From contig URTP01000089.1 in assembly GCA_900550835.1 (NCBI GenBank), positions 1 through 8,828 on the forward strand: a stretch of 8,828 nucleotides of DNA. The letters run 5' to 3'. Positions within the stretch are counted from its first letter, which is position 1. Each line of letters starts with the position of its first letter. A program made the position numbers and the translations under genes. The notes under the pieces are model-generated. The model saw nothing but the letters and a program-made list of their open reading frames with translations. It made no database searches and was not told the DNA's origin. Shown here piece after piece: positions 1 to 7,558 of the stretch. Source of the DNA: an uncultured Collinsella sp. (GTDB lineage Bacteria > Actinomycetota > Coriobacteriia > Coriobacteriales > Coriobacteriaceae).

Positions 1-1985
<1,985 letters not shown>

Positions 1986-1995
1986 TGTTCTCCTT

Positions 1996-2080
1996 GACCC
2001 CCCAGGCCCCTTGCCTGCGGGCTTCTCATGTGACGCGGGCCCCCTGCCCCCGCCACGCTTCAGAGCGTGATTGTTCACGC
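1996..2080 (-). promoter_or_regulatory. pnp 5' leader with mutually exclusive hairpins and an RBS-proximal stem
   Basis: Read on the minus strand, three related arms occur in a row: GCGTGA (2080-2075), TCACGCT/CACGCT around 2070-2064, and AGCGTG (2059-2054). Arm 1 pairs with arm 2 (6 bp, loop ACAA), or arm 2 pairs with arm 3 (6 bp, loop CTGA). The two hairpins share the middle arm and cannot form together. Nearer the gene, CAGGC (2017-2013) pairs with GCCTG (2007-2003) across a 5-nt loop. CCC (2021-2019) with GGG (2002-2000) extends this to 8 bp with one bulged G, ending 4 nt before the AAGGAG. PNPase of E. coli controls its own mRNA through a leader stem. A similar role here is inference. 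No clear -10/-35 pair was seen in this G+C-rich stretch. Confidence 0.45.
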
Positions 2081-2088
2081 CCTTACAC

Positions 2089-2120
2089 AAAAAGAGCGCC
2101 CCGCTGCGCAGGACGCTCTT
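2089..2120 (-). terminator. Intrinsic terminator after rpsO
   Basis: On the minus strand AAGAGCGTCC (2120-2111) pairs with GGGCGCTCTT (2101-2092), giving a 10-bp stem with one G-U pair and a 9-nt loop. The stem runs into a short T tract of five T in total, two of them inside the stem, followed by GTGT. It begins 14 nt after the rpsO stop codon. Because pnp lies just downstream with no obvious promoter of its own, some read-through is likely. The tract is short, which fits a partial terminator. Confidence 0.75.
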
Positions 2121-2134
2121 AGCATGTACAAATC

Positions 2135-2413
2135 CTACTGGATGTTGTCGCGGATGCCCAGAGCCTTGATGAGCTCACGGTACTCGACGATGTCGTTCTT
2201 CTTGATGTAGGAGAGAAGACGACGACGACGGCCGACGAGCATGAGCAGGCCACGACGGGTGTGGAAGTCCTTCTGGTGGGACTTCATGTGCTCGGTCAGC
2301 TCCTTGATGCGCTCGGTCAGGATGGCGACCTGAACCTTGGGGTTGCCGGTATCGACCGGGGTGTTACCGAACTGGGCAGTCAGCTCCGCCTTGCGCTCTT
2401 TGGAAACAGTCAT
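2135..2413 (-). CDS. rpsO: 30S ribosomal protein S15
   Basis: S15 is a primary binding protein of the 16S rRNA central domain and also contributes to bridges with the 50S subunit. The 92-residue product is close to the usual 89. It shows the family pattern throughout: TGNPKVQVAILTERI at 22-36, LTEHMKSHQKDFHTRRGLL at about 39-57, the basic stretch GRRRRLLSYI at 61-70 and the C-terminal YRELIKALGIRDN. The start is the ATG at 2413, preceded by AAAGGTG at 2425-2419 with a 5-nt spacer. The frame stays open upstream to 2509, but those residues are low complexity and do not resemble S15. It is separated from recO by 138 nt and followed by a terminator and then pnp. S15 represses its own translation in several bacteria through unrelated leader structures, and hairpins stand in the expected place here. 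Confidence 0.97.
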   Translation of the reverse strand: MTVSKERKAELTAQFGNTPVDTGNPKVQVAILTERIKELTEHMKSHQKDFHTRRGLLMLVGRRRRLLSYIKKNDIVEYRELIKALGIRDNIQ

Positions 2414-2551
2414 TGTTTCACCTTTCGTTTTGCGTCGCCCACGGGCGACTCGATTCGCCTCGGACTGGGAAGCCGCCGGTGGAGCGAGCAACCAAGGTCG
2501 AGGTACCAACAGGTCGGTATGTTACCACAAGCAGCCCGTGCCTGCGCATCA
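2414..2551 (-). other. recO-rpsO intergenic region, likely holding the rpsO promoter
   Basis: This is the largest gap between genes in the window (138 nt). It holds the rpsO ribosome binding site, the alternative hairpins and, further upstream, short inverted repeats such as GGTA-ACA-TACC without a T tract. I see no good sigma-70 type -35/-10 pair. A start of transcription here is expected because the gap breaks the otherwise tight operon, but it cannot be placed from the sequence. Confidence 0.35.
2434..2459 (-). promoter_or_regulatory. rpsO leader with two alternative hairpins, candidate S15 autoregulatory site
   Basis: On the minus strand the arms are GGCGA (2459-2455), GTCGCC (2449-2444) and GGCGAC (2439-2434). 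GGCGA can pair with the TCGCC part of the middle arm (5 bp, loop ATCGAG), or the whole middle arm can pair with GGCGAC (6 bp, loop CGTG). The two are mutually exclusive. The downstream hairpin ends 8 nt before the AAAGGTG ribosome binding site. Leader elements that bind S15 are known in E. coli and other bacteria but differ in structure between lineages, so position and switch-like layout are the only support. Confidence 0.4.
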
Positions 2552-3301
2552 TCACCGACCCAACATGAATTCCATCGCACGGAGGCGCTGATCGGTGTGC
2601 GTCGCAGCCCACACATGCGAAAGCCCGAGCAAGAACGCCGCCGTATGCGTGTCGATCCTCTCGACCATAAGCGCATCGAAGGTCATGGACATGAGGGCGC
2701 GCAGCCACGCGACCTCACCGGTCGACACCAGCTCGGCACCCGGAACGCTCGACGCGCACGACCCGCACATGAGACCGCCCGCCTGGGGCGAAAAATACGA
2801 CAGCATGGGGTCTCCGCACAGCACGCAGGCCGAAAAATCGGGTCGATAGCCAACGTGCGACAGCAGCTTAAAGACATATGCCGCCACAAGTAGATCCATA
2901 TGCGCCGCGTCGAGCCCGCTGCCCACCAGGGCAAGCGCTCGCTGCGTTATGGCAAAGGTAAACGGGTCCTCGGCGTCCTCGAACGAGCACACGCGCGCGA
3001 CCTCGGCGATCGCGCTTGCGGCGCATGTCATCTCGTAATCGGGAGCAGCGCCGAGCGGCGCCTCCATAAGCTCGGCCTGGGAAACCACGTCGAGCGACCG
3101 TCCATGCGCAAGCAGCAGATCAACGGTACAGAACATCTCGCAGCGCGCAGCCAGGCGTCCGCCGGGTTTGCGGGCGCCCTTTGCCACGACACGAACCTGC
3201 CGACCCCGCTCGTCAAGCATCGTCAGGATCAGGTCCGTCTCTTTGAGCTTCGTCTTATCGAGCACGAGCACTTTCGTGCGATATGTACGAGAACCTGCCA
3301 T
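2552..3301 (-). CDS. recO: DNA repair protein RecO
   Basis: RecO works with RecR (and RecF) to load RecA onto SSB-coated single-stranded DNA and anneals complementary strands during recombinational repair. The product is 249 residues, normal for the family. It has the N-terminal OB-fold segment (YRTKVLVLDKTKLKETDLIL at 7-26, then GRQVRVVAKGARKPGGRLA), a helical middle and a four-cysteine zinc-binding site, C159-x2-C162 and C179-x2-C182, as in many Gram-positive RecO proteins. The ATG at 3301 fits the usual RecO N-terminus. Its ribosome binding site is poor: the best match is AGGGA overlapping the era stop, 12 nt away, so translation may depend on coupling to era 15 nt upstream. Era next to RecO is a widely conserved pairing. 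It ends in TGA and is followed by the largest gap in the cluster. Confidence 0.95.
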   Translation of the reverse strand: MAGSRTYRTKVLVLDKTKLKETDLILTMLDERGRQVRVVAKGARKPGGRLAARCEMFCTVDLLLAHGRSLDVVSQAELMEAPLGAAPDYEMTCAASAIAEVARVCSFEDAEDPFTFAITQRALALVGSGLDAAHMDLLVAAYVFKLLSHVGYRPDFSACVLCGDPMLSYFSPQAGGLMCGSCASSVPGAELVSTGEVAWLRALMSMTFDALMVERIDTHTAAFLLGLSHVWAATHTDQRLRAMEFMLGR

Positions 3302-3316
3302 TCGCGCCGCGTGTCC

Positions 3317-4384
3317 CTAATCCTCGGCGTTATAGCCAAAGCGGCGAATCTGGGCCTCGTCGTCACGCCAGCCGGCCTTGACCTTCACGTCCAGCTCCAA
3401 AAAGACCTGGGTGCCAAAGATGCGCTCAAGGTCGCGACGGGCGTCGATGCCGATATGTTTGATCATCTCGCCGCCCTTGCCGATGATGATGCCCTTTTGG
3501 CCCTCGCGCTCGACGTAAATGGTGGCGTGCACGCGCAGCACCTTCTTGGTCTGCTCAAGCGCATCGCAAATCACGCCCACGGAGTGCGGGATCTCATCAC
3601 GGGTGCGGCGCAAGACCTTCTCGCGCACAAACTCGGCAACGAGCGTCTCATCGGAAGCGTCGGTACCCATGTCCTCGGGGAACCAACGCGGACCCTCGGG
3701 CAAAAAGTGCGCAACGGTCTCGATGAAGGCATCGACGTTAAAGTTCTTGACCGACGACGTCACGATCTCGTCGTCATATTCCATAAGCTCGTGGGCGGCC
3801 TTAAGCTGCTCCATGACCTGTGCGGGGTCGGCTTCATCGGCCTTGGTGAGCACCAGGACCTTCTTGGAACGGGCATTCTTGACACGCTCGGCAACCCAGG
3901 CGTCTCCCCTGCCGATCGGTTTAGTGGCATCAATCAAAAACGCGACAACATCGACATCGTTCAGCTCGAACAGCGCGCTCTTGTTGAGCTCGGACCCAAG
4001 ACCGTCCTTGGGCTTGTGGATACCCGGGGTATCGACAAAGACCAGCTGGTAGCCGGGGCGGTTGACGACGGCGCGCATGCGACGGCGGGTCGTCTGGGCC
4101 ACCGGCGAGGTGATGGCGACCTTTTTGCCATAGCAGGCGTTGAGCAGCGTTGACTTACCGGCGTTGGGGCGGCCGACCAAGGCCACGAAGCCACTGCGGA
4201 AACCGGGCTCAACGTCGCCAAAGCCCGCGAGGCTGTCGTCCTCGTCGCACAGGGCGTCGAGTTCCTCGTCGCTCATGCCCTCAAACGGGTCGAACTCCTC
4301 GGCTTCCTCATAGGCCTCGGTCGCCTTAGCATCCGGGGACTCGTCGTCCAAAATTTCATCGATAGGCTGCATATTGTCGGACAT
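3317..4384 (-). CDS. era: Ribosome assembly GTPase Era with an acidic N-terminal extension
   Basis: Era binds the 3' end of 16S rRNA through a KH domain and assists 30S maturation. The G domain shows G1 GRPNAGKS at 71-78, the switch region QTTRRRM at 97-103, G3 DTPG at 118-121, G4 TKAD at 180-183 in place of the canonical NKxD, and a G5-like SSVKN at 210-214. The KH domain follows with GIIIGKGGEMIKHIG at about 298-312. At 355 residues it is about 50 longer than E. coli Era (301). The extra length is N-terminal: residues 1-60 contain 24 Asp/Glu and a single Lys. The ATG at 4384 has AAAGGG at 4396-4391 with a 6-nt spacer, which supports translation of the extension. It sits 12 nt after dgkA and 15 nt before recO. 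Confidence 0.96.
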   Translation of the reverse strand: MSDNMQPIDEILDDESPDAKATEAYEEAEEFDPFEGMSDEELDALCDEDDSLAGFGDVEPGFRSGFVALVGRPNAGKSTLLNACYGKKVAITSPVAQTTRRRMRAVVNRPGYQLVFVDTPGIHKPKDGLGSELNKSALFELNDVDVVAFLIDATKPIGRGDAWVAERVKNARSKKVLVLTKADEADPAQVMEQLKAAHELMEYDDEIVTSSVKNFNVDAFIETVAHFLPEGPRWFPEDMGTDASDETLVAEFVREKVLRRTRDEIPHSVGVICDALEQTKKVLRVHATIYVEREGQKGIIIGKGGEMIKHIGIDARRDLERIFGTQVFLELDVKVKAGWRDDEAQIRRFGYNAED

Positions 4385-4396
4385 GGGAATCCCTTT

Positions 4397-4774
4397 CTAA
4401 ATAAAGCCGAGCGCGTGGGCAAATACCAGCAAGCCCACAATCGCGGCGGTGATTGAAAGTACGTATACCGAGGCGGCGGCGATGTCCTTGGCGCGTTTTG
4501 CCAGCGGATGGAGCTCCTGGGTCGCCAGATCGACAATGGCCTCCATGGCGGTATTGCACAGCTCGCCGTGAATCACCAGGCCGCAGCAGATGATAATCGT
4601 GGCCCACTCGGCAATGTCGAGCCCCACGATGCAGCCGGCAATGATGGTGCACACGCCCGCTACGAGCATAACCGTAATGTTGCGCTCGGTCTTGACGGCG
4701 GTGACGAAGCCCTCCATGGCGTAGGAGAACGACTTTAAAAAGGACGGATGGTCCTTGTTCGATCCGGGAATCAT
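4397..4774 (-). CDS. dgkA: Diacylglycerol kinase family membrane protein, probably undecaprenol kinase
   Basis: This small integral membrane kinase phosphorylates a lipid alcohol with ATP. In Gram-positive bacteria the substrate is mainly undecaprenol, feeding the carrier pool for cell wall synthesis, whereas in E. coli it is diacylglycerol. The 125-residue product has an amphipathic N-terminus, about three membrane segments (roughly 34-52, 56-70 and 101-121) and the family signature ELCNTAMEAIVD at 71-82. E71, N74 and E78 correspond to the catalytic E69, N72 and E76 of E. coli DgkA, and E30 to E28. The HPLAKRAKDIAAASV stretch at 89-103 resembles Gram-positive members, so undecaprenol is the likelier substrate by inference. 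The start ATG at 4774 follows an AGGAG that overlaps the ybeY TAG stop. Confidence 0.92.
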   Translation of the reverse strand: MIPGSNKDHPSFLKSFSYAMEGFVTAVKTERNITVMLVAGVCTIIAGCIVGLDIAEWATIIICCGLVIHGELCNTAMEAIVDLATQELHPLAKRAKDIAAASVYVLSITAAIVGLLVFAHALGFI

Positions 4775-4783
4775 AAGCGGCTC

Positions 4784-5293
4784 CTAGTCGTGGGCATGAT
4801 TGGTGATGGGGCCGACGTGAACGAGTTTGGGGTCCTCGCCGCGCTCGAGCGCCAGATCGCGCAGGATAGCGTCCTCGCGGGCCTCCATGACCTCGGCCTC
4901 GTCGTCCTCGATATGGTCATACCCCAGCAGGTGTAGCATGCCGTGTACGAGCATCAGGCGGCACTCGTCGGCAGGGCTATTGCCAAAGCCGGGGGCCTGA
5001 CGGGCAATGACCTGCGGGGCCAAGATGATATCGCCGAGCTCGAGCGTCTCGTCGGCGGGAATATCCTCGTCAAAGGCCGAGTCGCATTCAAACGAGAGCA
5101 CATCGGTGGTGCGGTCGATGCCACGCCACTCGTGGTTGAGCTCGTGCATCTCGTCCTCGTCGACATACGAAAGGGAAATCTCGACTTCACGTTCAACGCC
5201 CTCGGCGGCAAGCACAACCTCGCAGATGTGCTCCACCTCCTGCGCGTCGAGCAGCGTATCGAGCTCGGCATCGTTGCTGATCAATACACTCAA
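4784..5293 (-). CDS. ybeY: Endoribonuclease YbeY (rRNA maturation factor)
   Basis: YbeY is a zinc-dependent single-strand endoribonuclease needed for 16S rRNA 3' end maturation and 70S quality control. The zinc site HGMLHLLGYDH is at 117-127, with H117, H121 and H127 as ligands. The conserved LNHEWRGIDRTTDVLSF lies at 52-68 and GDIILAP at 87-93. The length of 169 residues is slightly above the usual 150-160 because of a C-terminal tail ending NHAHD. The start is TTG at 5293, chosen because AAAGGAG at 5305-5299 stands 5 nt upstream. It overlaps the phoH stop as TTGA, so translation is probably coupled to phoH. phoH-ybeY adjacency is one of the most conserved pairings in bacteria. Another TTG three codons in has no comparable ribosome binding site. 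Confidence 0.96.
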   Translation of the reverse strand: MSVLISNDAELDTLLDAQEVEHICEVVLAAEGVEREVEISLSYVDEDEMHELNHEWRGIDRTTDVLSFECDSAFDEDIPADETLELGDIILAPQVIARQAPGFGNSPADECRLMLVHGMLHLLGYDHIEDDEAEVMEAREDAILRDLALERGEDPKLVHVGPITNHAHD

Positions 5294-5305
5294 CGGGACT
5301 CCTTT
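5290..5305 (-). promoter_or_regulatory. phoH/ybeY TTGA stop-start overlap with ribosome binding site
   Basis: The minus strand reads AAAGGAG, five bases, then TTGA: TTG (5293-5291) starts ybeY and TGA (5292-5290) ends phoH. This is the TTG counterpart of the common ATGA overlap used for termination-reinitiation. The strong Shine-Dalgarno sequence lies inside the phoH coding end and decides the ybeY start. Confidence 0.8.
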
Positions 5306-6276
5306 CGGTCGCGCGAGCGCTGCTCGCGCACGTCATCATAAGCATCATATGCCTCAACGATACGACCCACTAGGGCATGGCGCACCACGTCGGCGCGCTC
5401 CAGGTGTGCAAACGCCACATCGTCGACACGGCCCAAAATCTTCTCAACATCCGCCAAGCCACCACGACGACCCACCAGGTCGCGCTGGCTGAGGTCGCCG
5501 GTAATCACGAACTTGGAGTTGAATCCAAGGCGTGTCAGGAACATCTTCATCTGCTCGGGCGTAGTATTTTGCGCCTCGTCGAGCACCACGAAAGCATCGC
5601 TCAGCGTACGACCGCGCATATAGGCAAGCGGGGCGATCTCGATCACGCCGCGCTCCATAAGCTCATCGGTGCGCTCACGATCCATCATGTCAAAAAGGGC
5701 GTCGTAGAGCGGACGCATGTACGGATCGATCTTTTCCTCGAGGGTGCCAGGCAAAAAGCCCAGGTTCTCCCCCGCCTCGACAACAGGACGCGTCAAGATC
5801 AAACGGCCCACCTCATGGCGCTTGAGCGCGGCAACGGCGAGCGCCATGGCCAGATAGGTCTTACCGGTACCGGCAGGACCCAAGCCAAAGGTGATGGTAT
5901 GCGAGCGAATGGCATCCACATAGCGCTTTTGCCCGAGCGTCTTGGGGCGAATGACGCGACCGCGATACGAAAGCAGCACGTCATCGCGAAGCGACGTAGC
6001 CTCGTGCTCACCATCGCGCAAGACGGCCAGGCAGCGAGAGACATCGTCGGCAGACAGGGTACGGCCGGCCGCCGCCTCGCGAAAAGCATGTTCGAAAAAG
6101 CGAGCCACGAGTTCGACCTCGTCCGGGTCACCGCTCACGGCGATGCAATCGCCACGGGCGACCACATGGGCGCGAACCAAGCTCTCGAGTGCACGAAGGA
6201 CGCCGTCGCCGGCGCCCAAAACGCACGAGGGATCAATTCCCTCGGGAACGGTAAGTCTAATCTTCGAGGCTTCCAT
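5290..6276 (-). CDS. phoH: PhoH family ATPase
   Basis: PhoH-like proteins are cytoplasmic P-loop ATPases with a superfamily 1 helicase-like fold. Their linkage to ybeY points to RNA metabolism, but the exact role is unsettled. The 328-residue product has an N-terminal accessory region (1-105), then Walker A GPAGTGKT at 133-140, LTRPVVEAGENLGFLPGT at 161-178, Walker B VVLDEAQN at 230-237 and VITGDLSQ at 257-264. The full open frame begins at 6381, but I place the start at ATG 6276. Family-like sequence begins there, AGGGAGG (6286-6280) is directly upstream, and the longer forms would run far into mtaB without a ribosome binding site. The 3-nt spacer is short. The chosen start overlaps the mtaB end by 20 nt in another frame. 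Confidence 0.93.
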   Translation of the reverse strand: MEASKIRLTVPEGIDPSCVLGAGDGVLRALESLVRAHVVARGDCIAVSGDPDEVELVARFFEHAFREAAAGRTLSADDVSRCLAVLRDGEHEATSLRDDVLLSYRGRVIRPKTLGQKRYVDAIRSHTITFGLGPAGTGKTYLAMALAVAALKRHEVGRLILTRPVVEAGENLGFLPGTLEEKIDPYMRPLYDALFDMMDRERTDELMERGVIEIAPLAYMRGRTLSDAFVVLDEAQNTTPEQMKMFLTRLGFNSKFVITGDLSQRDLVGRRGGLADVEKILGRVDDVAFAHLERADVVRHALVGRIVEAYDAYDDVREQRSRDRKESR

Positions 6277-7549
6277 GGACCTCCCTGCGCGCATGGACCA
6301 AGCCGGAATCATCGACTCCGATGATAGCAACATCGAGCAGGCACGGGGCTGTAAGTCCACAGGTATCGTCAAGACGGGCATGATGGAACGAACCGAGCGT
6401 CAGGCTGTCACCATACTCGAGCACGGCACGCTCGACAGTGCCCACGCGACGACGAGCATCGGCAATAGCGAGCTCCTGCGCCGTGTCTCGCATACGACGG
6501 CTGCGCTCGGCCATAACCTCGGGCGGCACCTGGTCGGGCATGTCGGCAGCAAGGGTACCGGGACGCTTGCTATAGCGGAACACGTGCAAACGCGAGAAAC
6601 CCACACGGCGGCACAGCGCCAGCGACTCCTCGAACTCCTCGTCCGTCTCACCAGGAAAACCGACGATGACGTCGCACGAAAGAGACGCCTGCGGCAGGAT
6701 GGCGCGAATCATGCGCACCGTGTCCTCAAAGGCCTCGGCACTATAGGGACGACCCATGCGATGCAGCGTCGCCGTACAGCCGGACTGCACGGGCAGGTGC
6801 AAAAACGGGGCAATACGCTGCGGATAGCGCGCCATAACCTTAAGCAGGCGCTCAGAGATATCCATGGGTTCGACCGAGGAAATGCGCACATGCGCAATAG
6901 TCGTGCGCTCCATGATGGCCTCGAGCAGCTCATCGATTTCGACATGCTCGTCGGTCGCGCTCTTGCCATCGTAGGCACCCAGGTTCACACCGGTCAGCAC
7001 CACCTCGGGCACGCCGGCCTCCTGGGCCTCGCGAACTTGCTCAAGCACGGACTCGACAGGCACGGAGCGCTCGGGGCCGCGCGCCTTCCACACAATGCAA
7101 TAGGTGCAACGGTGGTTGCAGCCGTCCTGGATCTTCACGCCCAGGCGAGAGCGACCGAGCGCATCGACCACCTCGCCATCGCTGCAGGCGGGAACGCTAT
7201 CGGACTCAACGCCCAGCACCTCGCAGACACGTTCGGCGACATCGATCTTGGACGGCTCGGCGATCACGCGATCCGAAAGCTCCAACAGCTCCTCGGGATG
7301 CAAATTGACCACGCAACCGGTCACGAGCACATAGGGCTCATTTGGATGGGCCAGCGCATGACGGACGGCCTTACGGGTCTTGGCCTCGGCCTCGCCCGTA
7401 ACGGCACAGGTGTTAATGACGATCAAATCGGCATCCTGGGGCTCCACAATAGCAAAGCCCAGGCGCATAAGATCGGCAGTGATACGGTCAGACTCAACCC
7501 GGTTGACACGGCAGCCGAGGTTGACGACGGAAATATGGGGTGCGAGCAC
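6257..7549 (-). CDS. mtaB: tRNA t6A37 methylthiotransferase MtaB (radical SAM)
   Basis: MtaB adds a methylthio group to N6-threonylcarbamoyladenosine at position 37 of ANN-decoding tRNAs, giving ms2t6A, using two [4Fe-4S] clusters and S-adenosylmethionine. The 430 residues carry the N-terminal UPF0004 domain with cluster ligands C13 (NLGCRVN), C48 (NTCAVT) and C79 (TGCVV). The radical SAM motif CNHRCTYC gives C144, C148 and C151, followed by HLPVQSG at 251-257, DVIVGFPGETDEEF at about 293-306 and a C-terminal TRAM-like region. The NLGCRVN start and the CIVWKARGPERS context fit MtaB better than MiaB or RimO. The start is GTG at 7549 with AAGGAG 5 nt upstream, overlapping the dnaJ TAA stop. The gene follows dnaJ as in Firmicutes, but prmA and rsmE, which often lie between them, are absent. 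Confidence 0.93.
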   Translation of the reverse strand: MLAPHISVVNLGCRVNRVESDRITADLMRLGFAIVEPQDADLIVINTCAVTGEAEAKTRKAVRHALAHPNEPYVLVTGCVVNLHPEELLELSDRVIAEPSKIDVAERVCEVLGVESDSVPACSDGEVVDALGRSRLGVKIQDGCNHRCTYCIVWKARGPERSVPVESVLEQVREAQEAGVPEVVLTGVNLGAYDGKSATDEHVEIDELLEAIMERTTIAHVRISSVEPMDISERLLKVMARYPQRIAPFLHLPVQSGCTATLHRMGRPYSAEAFEDTVRMIRAILPQASLSCDVIVGFPGETDEEFEESLALCRRVGFSRLHVFRYSKRPGTLAADMPDQVPPEVMAERSRRMRDTAQELAIADARRRVGTVERAVLEYGDSLTLGSFHHARLDDTCGLTAPCLLDVAIIGVDDSGLVHARREVHGSLED

Positions 7550-7558
7550 GCGGGCTCC

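Noticed and set aside
2414..2509. Longer rpsO form starting at 2509
   Set aside because: The extra 32 residues are unlike S15, and the ATG at 2413 has a good Shine-Dalgarno sequence and gives the usual S15 length.
2900..4153. 417-codon plus-strand open frame opposite recO and era
   Set aside because: It is antisense to two conserved genes, has no plausible ribosome binding site or domain, and shows the same shadow composition.
6277..6381. Longer phoH form starting at ATG 6381
   Set aside because: The extra 35 residues lie wholly inside the mtaB coding region, do not resemble PhoH and have no ribosome binding site upstream.
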